Source of the DNA: Bryobacteraceae bacterium
Lineage (GTDB): Bacteria > Acidobacteriota > Terriglobia > Bryobacterales > Bryobacteraceae
Length of the DNA: 64,000 nt
Reading direction: 5' to 3'
NCBI GenBank assembly: GCA_014860455.1
Contig: JACZJQ010000098.1
Span: 1 to 64,000 of the forward strand
Part shown: piece by piece, positions 36,436-45,851 of the stretch
Layout: each line of letters opens with the position of its first letter
How positions within the stretch are numbered: the stretch's first letter is position 1
Made by a program: the position numbers and the translations under genes
The notes under the pieces: generated by a model
The model's database searches: none
What the model was told of the DNA's origin: nothing
Seen by the model: the letters and a program-made list of their open reading frames with translations, nothing else

Positions 36436-38493
36436 ATGAAGAGTCTTCACATTAAGATAGCCGTAGTGACGGCCCTGACGGTGGCCGTGGCAATCCCCTC
36501 TTCCGGGCAAACCGCACAACCGGCCGCGCCTGCCCAGCAGCCGGCGAAGTCCCAAGCCTACTACCATGCGGCTCTGGCCCATCTCTATGCCGAACTGGCC
36601 GCCCAGTACGGCGGCCGGGGCGAGTATGTGACCAAGGCGATTGAAAACTACAAGACCGCCCTGGCCGCCGACCCCGACGCAGCGTTTCTGGCCTCCGAAC
36701 TGGCTGACATGTATCTGCAGACCGGCCGGCTGCGCAGCGCCACCGCTGAGTTCGAGGACCTGGTCCGCAAGAATCCCAACGACCTGAACTCCCGCCGCAT
36801 CCTGGCCCGGTTCTACACAGCGCGTATCCGTGACGGCCAGCAGGGACGCCCGAATCAGGAGATGCTGAATTCGGCGCTGGAACAGTACCGGATCCTGGCC
36901 GAGAAGGCGCCTGGTGATGTGGACAATCTGGTCACGCTGGCGCGGCTCGAAAAGTTCGCTCTGAACAGTTCCGCCGCCGAAGCTGCCTACAAGAAGGCGT
37001 TGGCGGTGGAGCCGGAAAACGAAGAGGCCCTCACCGGCCTGGCCCTGGTCTACGGCGAGATGGGCAACAACGAACTGGCCAGCCAGATGCTGAGCCGGGC
37101 AGCCCAGAAGAATCCCAACCTGCGCACTCTCACCGCGCTGGCCAGCGCCTACGAGCAGATGCGCGATTACAAGATGGCCGCGGCCACTTATGGCCAGGCG
37201 CTGGATCTGAACCGCGAGAACACCGACCTGAAGCGCGCCTACGCCCAGGCGCTGTTCGTCGCCGAGGATATCGACAAAGCGCTCTCGGTCTTCGAGGAGA
37301 TCGTCACCGAGGAGCCCAACGATCTGCTGGCCAACCTCCGGCTGAGCCAGATTCACCGCCAGAAGCGCAACTTCGATAAGGCGCGCAGCTACGCCCGCAA
37401 GGCCCGGGACCTCGACCCGAGCAACATCGAAATCCGCTTCAACGAGGTCGGGCTCTTTGAGGCCGAAGGCAAGACGGCCGAAGCCATCTCCCTGCTGAAG
37501 GAACTGACCGAATCGACGCTGCGCACGCTGTCGATGCAGGAGCGCGGCAACGGCCTGATCCTGCTTGAACGGCTCGGCCTGCTTTACAGGTCGAACGAAC
37601 AGACACAGGAAGCGGTGGCGGCCTTTCAGCGCATGGCGCAGGTGGATTCAAACGCTGCGCCGAATGCCGCCGCGCAGATTATCGACACCTACCGGGCGGG
37701 CAAGGATTTTGCCGCGGCTGAACGCGAAATGCAGGCCGCTCTGGCCAAGCACCCCGACGACCGCATCCTCAAGAGCGTCGCCGCCACTTTGCTGAGCGAT
37801 CTCGGCCGCCACGCCGAAGCAGAGAAACTCCTCAAGTCGCTGTTCGACGGCAAGAACGACCGGGCCGTCCACATCGCGCTCGCCCAGGCGTATGACAAGG
37901 CCAAGGACTACAAAGCTGCCGACCGCGCACTGGACGAGGCCGAGAAGCTGTCGGAGACAAACGATGAGAAGGAACCCGTGCTGTTCCTGCGCGGCGCACT
38001 GTTCGAGAAGCAGAAGCGTTACGACGAAGCCGAAAAGGAGTTCCGCCGCGTCCTCGACGTGTCGCCCAACAACGCATCGGCGTTGAACTATCTCGGCTAC
38101 ATGCTGGCCGACCGCAACATCCGCGTCCAGGAGGCTCTGGCCCTGATCCAGAAAGCCGTCGACCAGGAACCGGCCAACGGCGCCTTCCTCGACAGCCTGG
38201 GCTGGGTGTATTACCGGCTGAACAAGTTGGATGAAGCCGCTGACTATCTGCGCCGCTCGCTCCAACGCGGCACGAAGGATCCGACGGTCCACGACCATCT
38301 CGGCGACGTCTATCTCGGCCAGGGGAACCTGAAGGACGCCATCAACCACTGGGAGATCGCAGTCAACGAATGGCGTAGCAACGCCCCCAGCGACCGCGAC
38401 GACGAGGCCGTGGCCAAGATCCAGAAGAAACTCGAAGGCGCGAAAGTCCGGCTGGCGCGCGAGTCCGCCGGCAAGGACCAGAAGCAGCGCTAG
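36436..38493 (+). CDS. Large secreted tetratricopeptide-repeat protein
   Basis: 685 residues. A signal peptide (KIAVVTALTVAVAIPSSGQ) and an Ala/Pro-rich linker precede TPRs running to the C-terminus, for example EALTGLALVYGEMGNNELA and SALNYLGYMLADRNIRVQEA. TPR proteins of this type act as periplasmic scaffolds; no catalytic domain is seen. ATG 36436 starts the signal peptide, with AGGA nearby; the frame open upstream to 36331 overlaps miaA and is not needed. Confidence 0.88.
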   Translation: MKSLHIKIAVVTALTVAVAIPSSGQTAQPAAPAQQPAKSQAYYHAALAHLYAELAAQYGGRGEYVTKAIENYKTALAADPDAAFLASELADMYLQTGRLRSATAEFEDLVRKNPNDLNSRRILARFYTARIRDGQQGRPNQEMLNSALEQYRILAEKAPGDVDNLVTLARLEKFALNSSAAEAAYKKALAVEPENEEALTGLALVYGEMGNNELASQMLSRAAQKNPNLRTLTALASAYEQMRDYKMAAATYGQALDLNRENTDLKRAYAQALFVAEDIDKALSVFEEIVTEEPNDLLANLRLSQIHRQKRNFDKARSYARKARDLDPSNIEIRFNEVGLFEAEGKTAEAISLLKELTESTLRTLSMQERGNGLILLERLGLLYRSNEQTQEAVAAFQRMAQVDSNAAPNAAAQIIDTYRAGKDFAAAEREMQAALAKHPDDRILKSVAATLLSDLGRHAEAEKLLKSLFDGKNDRAVHIALAQAYDKAKDYKAADRALDEAEKLSETNDEKEPVLFLRGALFEKQKRYDEAEKEFRRVLDVSPNNASALNYLGYMLADRNIRVQEALALIQKAVDQEPANGAFLDSLGWVYYRLNKLDEAADYLRRSLQRGTKDPTVHDHLGDVYLGQGNLKDAINHWEIAVNEWRSNAPSDRDDEAVAKIQKKLEGAKVRLARESAGKDQKQR

Positions 38494-38555
38494 ACCGCTG
38501 GCGCCAGATGGGCGCCGGTCGCCCATTCCAAGGCCCGAAGACGGATAATGGGAAG

Positions 38556-39008
38556 ATGCGATTGATTTTTGCACTGACCCTTTCCGCCGCCCTCATGCTG
38601 GCAGGCGAGTTGAAACTCGGAGCCCCCCTGACGCTGAAGAAGCAAACCCCCATCGCCGCCCTGGAGACCAAGCCCACCGACTTTCTGAACAAGACTGTTC
38701 AGGTGAAGGGCAAGATGGTCGAGGTCTGCGAAAAGGCCGGCTGCTGGATGAACCTGGCCGATGCCAAGTCGAACGCCAAGGTCCGCATCAAGGTGAAAGA
38801 CGGCGAGATCGTGTTTCCCAAGGAATCGGTCGGCAAGATGGCCGTCGCTGAAGGCACGTTCGTCAAAATCGATCTCACCAAGGACCAGTTGATCGCCCAA
38901 CTCAAGCACGAAGCCGAGGAGAACAACAAGAAGTTCGATCCCTCCACCGTGACTGAAGGCAAAACGATCTATCAGATCAAGGGCACCGGCGCCGTCGTGC
39001 TCGAGTAG
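38556..39008 (+). CDS. DUF4920 domain secreted protein
   Basis: 150 residues with a signal peptide (RLIFALTLSAALMLAG). The body matches DUF4920, an OB-fold-like domain: NKTVQVKGKMVEVCEKAGCWM with two Cys near the middle, then AKVRIKVKDGEIVFP. The CxxxxCW arrangement suggests metal or redox binding but the function is unknown. It lies between the TPR gene and the phosphatase gene on the same strand. Confidence 0.85.
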   Translation: MRLIFALTLSAALMLAGELKLGAPLTLKKQTPIAALETKPTDFLNKTVQVKGKMVEVCEKAGCWMNLADAKSNAKVRIKVKDGEIVFPKESVGKMAVAEGTFVKIDLTKDQLIAQLKHEAEENNKKFDPSTVTEGKTIYQIKGTGAVVLE

Positions 39009-39041
39009 CCGGATTTCTCAGTTCAGGAAGTACACACAACC

Positions 39042-40718
39042 ATGCGGAACCGACACCTGGCGGCCCTGTGCGCCGCCGCCCTCACCATCAGCGGCTTATC
39101 GCTTGCCTACGGACAGGCGCGCCCCGCCGCCAGGAAATCCGCTCCCGCCAAGGCGGCGCCGGCCAAACCGGTTCGGGCCAAGCCGGCAGCCGCGCCCGTG
39201 GAAGCGGTCAACGAAAGGCCCATGGAGCCGAAACTCGTTCTGCTGCTGGTGGTCGATCAGTTTAGAGCCGATTATCTCGACCGCTTCAACAAGCAGTACA
39301 ACGCCGGCCTGAAGCGACTGCTGGACAATTCGGCCGTCTTCGCCGACGCACACTACGACCACTCGCCGACTGTGACCGCTGTCGGGCACTCGATCACGCT
39401 CTCTGGCGCCATGCCGTCGTCCAGTGGCATTGTCGGCAACGAATGGTTTGACCGCGCCTCGGGCAGGCAGGTGACCAGCGTCAGCGACCCGGCGACCAAG
39501 CAACTTGGCGGCGAGGATGGCAAGGATGGCGCTTCGCCGCGCCGCCTGCTGGTTTCCACCGTCGGCGACGAGATCAAGTTAAGTGAGAAGTGGAATTCGC
39601 CCAAGGTCATCGGTATTTCGGTGAAGGACCGCTCGGCCATCATGATGGGGGGCCGCCAAGCCAATGGCGCCTTTTGGTGGGATGCATCGACGGGCAACAT
39701 GGTGAGTTCGACTTACTATTTCCCGCAACTGCCGCAGTGGGCACAAGACTTCAACAAGTCCCGCGCCGTCGACAAGTGGCTGGGCAAGACCTGGGGTCCG
39801 GCTTCCGGCGGCAGGCCGTTTATGATGCTGCCTTCAACAGCCGGCCCGGCTTACTGGTCCGGCGTCGTCGGAACATCCTACGGCAACGACATCCTGGGCG
39901 AATTCGCCATCGCCGCCATCCAGGGCGAAAAGCTCGGGCAACGCGACGCAGTCGATCTGCTGGCCATCAGCTTCTCCTCTTGCGACACCATCGGCCACCG
40001 TCTCGGACCGCATTCACCCGAGATCAACGACGTCGCCTTATCCACTGACAAAGTGGTCGGCGAGTTGTTCGACTACCTGGAAAAGACCGTCGGCATGAAT
40101 AACGTGCTGGTTGCCTATACGGCCGATCACGGCGTGGCGCCGATGCCTGAGTACATGATGGAACATAAGATGCCCGGCGGCCGGGCTCCGGCGAAGGAAG
40201 TCCGCGACACCGTTCAGAAGGCGCTTGCCGGCCGCTACGGCCAGGGCGAATGGGTGCTCGGCTACTCCGGTCCCGCACCCTACCTGAACCACCAGTTGAT
40301 CGCCAGCAAGAAGTTGTCGCTGGAAGAGGTCCAGAACACCGCCGCGGCGTCAGTAAGACAGTTACCTTACATCGCCCGAGTCTTCACCCGCGAAGACCTG
40401 AGGCGCGGAATGGCGCACGCCGACCTCACCGGACGCCGCGTCCAGAACGGTTTCTTCTACCTCCGTGCGTCGGACCTGTTCATCGTCGCCAATCCCTACT
40501 ACCTTTTCGAGAACTCCGGTACATCGCATGGCACACCCTGGAACTACGACACCCATGTGCCGCTGATGCTCATGGGTCCGCAGATCAAGCCTGGCCGTTA
40601 CTACAACCGCGTTCTTGTCGTCGACCTTGCGCCGACGCTGACGGCCATCCTCGGCGTCGAGATCCCCAGCGGCGCCGCCGGGCGCGTTTTGCATGAGGTC
40701 ATCCGCACAGGGCGCTAA
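39042..40718 (+). CDS. Alkaline phosphatase/phosphodiesterase superfamily enzyme, secreted
   Basis: 558 residues. A signal peptide and an Ala/Lys/Pro-rich linker (about 25-55) lead into the PafA/NPP fold. The first metal Asp is in LLLVVDQFRADYL, the nucleophile Thr is in SPTVTAVGHS, and later metal ligands are in DTIGHRLGP and TADHGVAP and in GTSHGTP. It hydrolyses phosphate mono- or diesters outside the cytoplasm. Likely cotranscribed with the DUF4920 gene (gap 33 bases). Confidence 0.9.
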   Translation: MRNRHLAALCAAALTISGLSLAYGQARPAARKSAPAKAAPAKPVRAKPAAAPVEAVNERPMEPKLVLLLVVDQFRADYLDRFNKQYNAGLKRLLDNSAVFADAHYDHSPTVTAVGHSITLSGAMPSSSGIVGNEWFDRASGRQVTSVSDPATKQLGGEDGKDGASPRRLLVSTVGDEIKLSEKWNSPKVIGISVKDRSAIMMGGRQANGAFWWDASTGNMVSSTYYFPQLPQWAQDFNKSRAVDKWLGKTWGPASGGRPFMMLPSTAGPAYWSGVVGTSYGNDILGEFAIAAIQGEKLGQRDAVDLLAISFSSCDTIGHRLGPHSPEINDVALSTDKVVGELFDYLEKTVGMNNVLVAYTADHGVAPMPEYMMEHKMPGGRAPAKEVRDTVQKALAGRYGQGEWVLGYSGPAPYLNHQLIASKKLSLEEVQNTAAASVRQLPYIARVFTREDLRRGMAHADLTGRRVQNGFFYLRASDLFIVANPYYLFENSGTSHGTPWNYDTHVPLMLMGPQIKPGRYYNRVLVVDLAPTLTAILGVEIPSGAAGRVLHEVIRTGR

Positions 40719-40739
40719 CTCTGATAGGATCTTGAAGCT

Positions 40740-41864
40740 ATGCTGATCACCGCAGCGATTCTCGCTATCTTCGTATACGGCATGATTGCCGCCATGCTGG
40801 GCACCATCCTGCCTGACCTTTCTAAACGCTTTTCGCTCTCGCCGAATCAGAACGGCAAGATCGCCATGATGCAGGCTGTCGGTCTCATGATCGGCTCGTT
40901 CTTCGTCGGACCGCTGATCGACGTCTATGGCGTCAAGATCGGCTTGTTAATAGGACTCGGCCTGGTCACCGCCGCCCTGTTCGGTCTGCGCGGCGCGGCC
41001 GGCTTCACCTCCATCGCCGGCTTCATGCTGTTGCTGGGTACCGGTGGCGGCGCGATCGTCGTCGGCGCCAACGGCCTTCCCCCGTTCATCAAGATCGAAT
41101 CACTTGAAACAGCAGGCGTCTTCAACCTGCTGAACCTGTTCTTCGGCCTCGGCGGACTCATCACCCCGCTGGTCGCAGCCAACCTGTTCAAGAACAATTC
41201 GGCCCGCCTGCTGATCTTCGCGGCCTCCATCACCGCTCTGACGTTCGCCTTCAGCGGCATCACCGGCATGCCCGCGCCCAGCGGCACTGTGGCGTTTAGC
41301 CCGGCCCAGGCCGGATCGCTGCTTGGCAACGTCCAACTGCTGCTGCTGGCGCTGTTCCTGTTCCTTTACGTCGCCTGCGAAGTCGGCGTCTGGAACTGGC
41401 TGGCGCGCCACCTCATCGCCCAGGGCCTGCCCGAATCGCGCGCCCTCACCATCCTGTCGCTCGGCTTCGCCCTTGGCTTGCTCTTGGGCCGCGTGGCGGT
41501 TTCGCCGGTGCTGTCCTCGGTGACGCCAGAGCGCGTCCTGCTGGCCTCGGCGGTCCTGATGGCCGTCACCACTTTCCTGATGCTGCAAGGCGGCAGCCCG
41601 ACGATGGCCTGGGCGCTGGTCTTCCTCGGCGGCATCGCCATGGCGCCGGTCTTCCCGACAACGCTCGCCGTGGTGAGCGCACGGTTTGCCGAAACGGCCG
41701 CCACCGCCACCGGCATCGCAGTCACCGCCGGCTGGCTCGGCCTGGTCTGCAGCTCGCCGATCATCGGCGGCATCGCCGGCGACGATCCGAAGCGGCTGAA
41801 GAAAGCCCTGCTGCTGTTGCCCGTGGCGTCGGTCCTGATGGCCATCGTCATGCTCGGCCTGTAA
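40740..41864 (+). CDS. Major facilitator superfamily transporter
   Basis: 374 residues with about 11-12 hydrophobic segments. The inter-helix loop DVYGVKIGLLIGLGLV resembles the MFS motif A region. Gly/Ala-rich helices and the length fit sugar or nucleoside-type MFS carriers such as the FucP-like group, but the substrate cannot be assigned. It follows the phosphatase gene by 21 bases and is closed by a strong terminator. TAGGAT lies nine bases before the ATG. Confidence 0.88.
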   Translation: MLITAAILAIFVYGMIAAMLGTILPDLSKRFSLSPNQNGKIAMMQAVGLMIGSFFVGPLIDVYGVKIGLLIGLGLVTAALFGLRGAAGFTSIAGFMLLLGTGGGAIVVGANGLPPFIKIESLETAGVFNLLNLFFGLGGLITPLVAANLFKNNSARLLIFAASITALTFAFSGITGMPAPSGTVAFSPAQAGSLLGNVQLLLLALFLFLYVACEVGVWNWLARHLIAQGLPESRALTILSLGFALGLLLGRVAVSPVLSSVTPERVLLASAVLMAVTTFLMLQGGSPTMAWALVFLGGIAMAPVFPTTLAVVSARFAETAATATGIAVTAGWLGLVCSSPIIGGIAGDDPKRLKKALLLLPVASVLMAIVMLGL

Positions 41865-41885
41865 CCTGACTCAGTACCAATCAAC

Positions 41886-41923
41886 GAGGGCCGCTGGAGC
41901 GAGTCCGGCGGCCCTCTTCTTTT
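41886..41923 (+). terminator. Intrinsic terminator after the MFS gene
   Basis: A 9-bp stem GAGGGCCGC (41886-41894) pairs with 41908-41916, followed by TTCTTTT. It separates the MFS gene from the convergent hemQ gene. Confidence 0.85.
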
Positions 41924-41944
41924 GTCTTGTCCCCTGCTTCAGGA

Positions 41945-42790
41945 TCAGGCGATTGCGTCGGCCACTTCGCCGGCCATGAACCCGGCGATGCCTTCGGCCT
42001 TCAGCCGCATAGCGATGTAGAACGGCCCGAACATGCCATAGACGGCGCTGGCCTCGTCGAAGCGCATCTCATAGACAAGCTGCTTGAACGCCAGCGGATT
42101 GCCGGCGAACAGGTCCACGCCCCACTCCCAGTCGTCATAGCCGATCGACCCGGAGATCACCTGCTTCACGATGCCCGCATACTTGCGCCCGATGGCGCCG
42201 TGCTCCTGCATCATCTTCTGCCGGGCGGCAAAGCCTTCCGAATACCAGTTGCGCTGCTCGCCACGCTTCTTGTCCATGGGGTAGAAGCAAAGGTAGCGCA
42301 TGTTCGGGATTTCCGGATAGAGCCGCACGGCCATCGCTTTGCGCTGGCGGTCGAGCGTCTCTTCAATCGCCTCGGCCCACGCCTCGGTGCCCTGCTCCAG
42401 GCCGCGGGCGCTCAGGTCGTCATACATCTTGCGCGTCGATTCGTAAAGGCCAAGCTCGACCACGCTGACGTAGGAATTCACCTGTTCGAGGTATTCGAAC
42501 AGACGCAGCTTTCTCACCTCCGCCTGCGCCGCCAGCAGCGACGGGAAATCGGGCCGGAAGTGCACCAGCATCAGATCGCCCTTGTGGCCCAGCATGGCAA
42601 AGGCCGCCGATTGCGAGCCGGCCGGGGCCTTGCCAGCCTGCTCGAACCAGGCGGCGGCTTCTTTCAACGTCTGCGCCCGGCAGGCGTCGTCGCATCCCTT
42701 CCACGCCTCCCAGCGTACGCGGAACATCTGGTGCAGGGCGGCCGAGCCGTCCAGCGTCATCGGGGCCATGGGCAATTGTGGTGTGGTCAT
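41945..42790 (-). CDS. hemQ: Coproheme decarboxylase / chlorite-dismutase family HemQ
   Basis: Catalyses the last step of the coproporphyrin-dependent haem pathway. 281 residues. Family signatures are MRYLCFYPMDKKR at 164-176, containing the catalytic Tyr region, and QEHGAIGRKY with His197 as the probable proximal haem ligand, followed by SGSIGYDDWEWGVDLF. The ATG overlaps the stop of the Gfo/Idh gene (ATGA), so translation is coupled. No other haem-synthesis gene is beside it. Confidence 0.93.
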   Translation of the reverse strand: MTTPQLPMAPMTLDGSAALHQMFRVRWEAWKGCDDACRAQTLKEAAAWFEQAGKAPAGSQSAAFAMLGHKGDLMLVHFRPDFPSLLAAQAEVRKLRLFEYLEQVNSYVSVVELGLYESTRKMYDDLSARGLEQGTEAWAEAIEETLDRQRKAMAVRLYPEIPNMRYLCFYPMDKKRGEQRNWYSEGFAARQKMMQEHGAIGRKYAGIVKQVISGSIGYDDWEWGVDLFAGNPLAFKQLVYEMRFDEASAVYGMFGPFYIAMRLKAEGIAGFMAGEVADAIA

Positions 42791-44034
42791 GCGAATGGAT
42801 GTTTGTAGGGCGCGCGGTATGGCCTCATCAGGTCTTTCGCGGCAGCAGGATCTCCTACGATTTTCGCACTTGCGGCGTCCCAGGCGATAGCCCGCTTATG
42901 GTTGTAGGCGATCATGCCGAGTTGCACCATCGCCGTCGACTTCCATGCGTCCTCCACCGTGCAGCCCGCCTTGCCCTGTCCGCGAACCGCCGCCAGCCAC
43001 TCCTGCATATGCTTCAAGCCCATGTCGGTGGCTGGTTTGATGTCGTGCGCCTGCCGCTCGGTGCCCTTCTCTCTCGGGATCACCACCCAGCGCTGGTCGG
43101 CGGCGAAGACGGTCGCTTTGTCGCCGTAGAAGAACACGCCGTTCTGCGTCTCCGGCGAAAATTCGGCCGATCCCCACAGCCGGTGACGCCACACGATGGG
43201 ACAGCGGTCGAATTCAAAATGCGCCGTCAACGTGTCGGGCGTTGTGATGCGCCCCTTGTACAGATACGTCCCGCCCGCCGCGTTCACCCACTTCGGCATG
43301 TCGAGGCCGAGCGCCTTTCTGGTCGCGTCCATGGGGTGGATGCCCCAGTCCACCAGATGGCCATTGCCAATGTTCTTCTCCAGCCGCCACGACTTGTGCC
43401 CCACGTTCGGCGAATAAGACATCTTCGGCGCGGGTCCAAGCCAGAGTTCCCAATCAAGCGTCGGCGGCGGCGCTTGCGGCGTGTTGTCGAGCGGGACCGC
43501 GGTGTAGTGGATCTGGACATCGGCCTGGACAATCGTGCCCGCTCCGCCCGAGCCGATGAAGTCGGCCGCCTGCTTGAACGCTTCGCTCTGCCGGCGCTGG
43601 AATCCCACCTGGACGATGTTGCCGGCCGCTTTCGCCGCTTTGATCATCGCCTGGCCCTCGCGGATATCGTAGGCCAGCGGTTTCTCCATATAGACGGGCA
43701 GTTTGCGCTTGCAGGCGGCGATGAACGGCAGCGCGTGCCAGTGCGGCGGCGTGGCGATGATGACGCCATCCAGCCCAGGCGTTTCCAGCACCTCTTCGTA
43801 ACGCTTGGTCAGTTTGGGGCGGCTGCCCTGCGCCTTTTCCATCAAAGCCGCCGCGTCGTCCAGCATCTTGGTGTCGGCGTCGGCCACGGCGGCAAACTCC
43901 ACGCCGCCCGCCTTGTAGGCCGCCTGGGCGTCGACGATCCCGTACCAGCCCGCGCCGATCAGGCCCAGTTTCAGCCGCCGTTCCTGGGCTATCAGCGCCG
44001 ATCCGGCAGTCGCAAGGAAGACTCTTCTGTTCAT
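42787..44034 (-). CDS. Gfo/Idh/MocA-family oxidoreductase, Tat-like leader
   Basis: 415 residues. The leader MNRRVFLATAGSALIAQ is Tat-like. The Rossmann motif is LGLIGAGWYG, the EKP motif is YMEKPLAYD, and the C-terminal domain contains DWGIHPMDATRK. NAD(P)-dependent sugar-type dehydrogenase by family. It is the upstream partner of hemQ with a 4-base overlap, an odd combination of an exported oxidoreductase with a cytoplasmic haem enzyme. Confidence 0.88.
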   Translation of the reverse strand: MNRRVFLATAGSALIAQERRLKLGLIGAGWYGIVDAQAAYKAGGVEFAAVADADTKMLDDAAALMEKAQGSRPKLTKRYEEVLETPGLDGVIIATPPHWHALPFIAACKRKLPVYMEKPLAYDIREGQAMIKAAKAAGNIVQVGFQRRQSEAFKQAADFIGSGGAGTIVQADVQIHYTAVPLDNTPQAPPPTLDWELWLGPAPKMSYSPNVGHKSWRLEKNIGNGHLVDWGIHPMDATRKALGLDMPKWVNAAGGTYLYKGRITTPDTLTAHFEFDRCPIVWRHRLWGSAEFSPETQNGVFFYGDKATVFAADQRWVVIPREKGTERQAHDIKPATDMGLKHMQEWLAAVRGQGKAGCTVEDAWKSTAMVQLGMIAYNHKRAIAWDAASAKIVGDPAAAKDLMRPYRAPYKHPFA

Positions 44035-44054
44035 GGGGAAACGCTCCGAATTGC

Positions 44055-44060
44055 TAACAT
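44055..44060 (+). promoter_or_regulatory. Candidate -10 box, TAACAT
   Basis: TAACAT ends six bases before the GTG at 44067; no ribosome-binding site is present. Spacing fits a leaderless transcript. No -35 seen. Confidence 0.35.
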
Positions 44061-44066
44061 ACCATC

Positions 44067-44987
44067 GTGCGGCAAACGGTGTCGGATTGGCGGGACTACC
44101 TGATTTCCCTGCCCGAGCGCGTCCTCAGGTCGGCATCCGGCCTGGCAGGTGGACTGCTGCATGAGATCGGCGAAGCCACCCTGCCTCCGGCTGTCCGCCG
44201 AACCCGACTCTACCGCTCCATGGTTGAGGCCATCCTGCGGTTTCTCATTGAGCAGGTGGGTCAGGTGGAGGGCGTCTTCCCCGCCGAGGGCAAACTGGCC
44301 GAGGACTTCCTGATGCGCCGCACCGCCGGCAACGGCATCGAAATGATCGGCGTGCTGACCTTCCGCGCCTCGCCCGTCTGGGTGCTGGCCGCACTGGCAG
44401 ACTTAAGCGGCGCAGGGGCCCACGTGATCCGCGAGATCGGCGAAAGCCTGAAACGCGAAGGCCTGCTCCGGGCCGATGCCGAACCGACGTCGATGGAGGA
44501 GATGCTGGCCGGCCTCGAAACCGCCGCCGGACAGACCGCCGAAGCCATCAACACGCCGCCGCTCGATGTCGCCCAACTGCGCCGGGAATGGCAGTCGATC
44601 AGGAGGTCCTGGACCGAAGTCCCGGCGCATAAACTCATCCCCGCATCGCGCATTGAATCGATCTGGAACAGGATCGCCAACACCGCGGGCAAGGAAAGCC
44701 GCTCGGTCTTCGATCTCTCATCGCTGCTCGCCCTTTCGACAGTGACCCGGTTGCCCGGAGGCTTCGTTTGGTTCGGACGCAGCACAAAGGTCGCCGCCAC
44801 ACGCGCCGCCGGCCTGTTCGCCGAGCAGATCCTCGACCACTATTCCCTGACGCTCGATTCCATCGCCGAACAGGGCTTCGCACAATGGTGGGCGGCCGAG
44901 TTCCGGCCCTATCTGGCCGCCGCCGCGAGCCAGTTTTCGCCCTCGCGCCGAGCCTGGTCGGAGAACCTGCTCGGCAAACGCCGCTGA
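44067..44987 (+). CDS. Protein of unknown function
   Basis: 306 residues from GTG 44067; I do not recognise the family. It is mostly helical, with amphipathic and moderately hydrophobic segments (about 85-110 and 215-240) but no clear signal peptide. A C-terminal WWAAEFRPYLAAAASQF stretch is notable. It is divergent from the Gfo/Idh-hemQ pair and convergent with the DUF3445 gene with nine bases between. Confidence 0.7.
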   Translation: MRQTVSDWRDYLISLPERVLRSASGLAGGLLHEIGEATLPPAVRRTRLYRSMVEAILRFLIEQVGQVEGVFPAEGKLAEDFLMRRTAGNGIEMIGVLTFRASPVWVLAALADLSGAGAHVIREIGESLKREGLLRADAEPTSMEEMLAGLETAAGQTAEAINTPPLDVAQLRREWQSIRRSWTEVPAHKLIPASRIESIWNRIANTAGKESRSVFDLSSLLALSTVTRLPGGFVWFGRSTKVAATRAAGLFAEQILDHYSLTLDSIAEQGFAQWWAAEFRPYLAAAASQFSPSRRAWSENLLGKRR

Positions 44988-44996
44988 ACGGATGGG

Positions 44997-45812
44997 TTAG
45001 TCCCGGCGCAGCCTGGCCGCAATCGCCTCACGGGTTCTCAGTACACCCTTGTAAGCCGCCTGCGCGGGAGTCATGCTCTCCAGCGCCCGCGCCAGAGCCT
45101 CCCGCTGCCCCTGAGTGAGCCGCTCCGCCGGAGTGTTCGACGGCCGGATGGTGAACAGCCAGGCCCCACAGCCGGCCAGCGGGTGCGTAGTCTGGCGTTC
45201 AACCCGGATGAACAGTGGCTCCGGCTGCACTTCGGCATGGGCCGGCGCATGCTGGTCCAGCACGTCCTCATTCGTCAGCCCCCAGGCAAACCGCTCGTAC
45301 GGCCCTTTCGAGGCCAGTGACCGGGCTATCGCGGCCGCCGGCGCGAGCTTCATCCCCGGCACCGGTTCATGGATCTCCGCGAACCCCCGCCCGATCTTCT
45401 CTTCCAACCGCCAACTGCTCGGCAGCGCAATCGATGCCGCAGCGAGATACTCCCGCTCCCCATCGATCTGGAATACAGCGGCGTCCTCGGCCACCTGCAG
45501 CAGCAGCGGTTCGAGGCAGCCGGAGTTGATTTCAACGGCATCCCCGGTGAGCCGGCAGTGCAACCGCCCTGCGGCGAGTTCAAAGAAGTCCGGATGTTCA
45601 GCGGCGAGCCGGGCGGCGATGAAACCGGCCGCAGCGGCCTTGGTCGCTTCAGGACAACCGCTTTCCATGTAGATGGTCCGGGAAGCCCGGGCGGCGAGCC
45701 GCTGGCGCCGGTAGAGGTCAAAACGGTCGAATAGAAACACCTTGCCGGTCAGCGGGCGCAGTCCGGGTGAAACGTCGTAGATGCCGCTTTCAAAGGGGAA
45801 ATGCGTGTCCAC
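44997..45812 (-). CDS. DUF3445 / haem-dependent oxidative N-demethylase-like protein
   Basis: 271 residues. The C-terminal part LFIRVERQTTHPL followed by AWLFTIRPSNTP is characteristic of DUF3445, the family of the haem-dependent oxidative N-demethylase alpha subunit. SSWRLEEKIGRGFAEIHEPVPG in the middle is also typical of it. Enzymatic function in this organism is unproven. It starts with GTG at 45812. Its position three genes from hemQ may be coincidence. Confidence 0.8.
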   Translation of the reverse strand: MDTHFPFESGIYDVSPGLRPLTGKVFLFDRFDLYRRQRLAARASRTIYMESGCPEATKAAAAGFIAARLAAEHPDFFELAAGRLHCRLTGDAVEINSGCLEPLLLQVAEDAAVFQIDGEREYLAAASIALPSSWRLEEKIGRGFAEIHEPVPGMKLAPAAAIARSLASKGPYERFAWGLTNEDVLDQHAPAHAEVQPEPLFIRVERQTTHPLAGCGAWLFTIRPSNTPAERLTQGQREALARALESMTPAQAAYKGVLRTREAIAARLRRD

Positions 45813-45851
45813 TGACCCATTAGGATCGCACGGCCAGGCGCCGCCGGCAGT

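Noticed and set aside
23000-41000. dif site supporting a terminus
   Set aside because: I looked for XerC/XerD-like arms in the AT-rich gaps (for example 23590-23700, 34690-34730, 35220-35290, 27150-27180) and found none convincing by eye.
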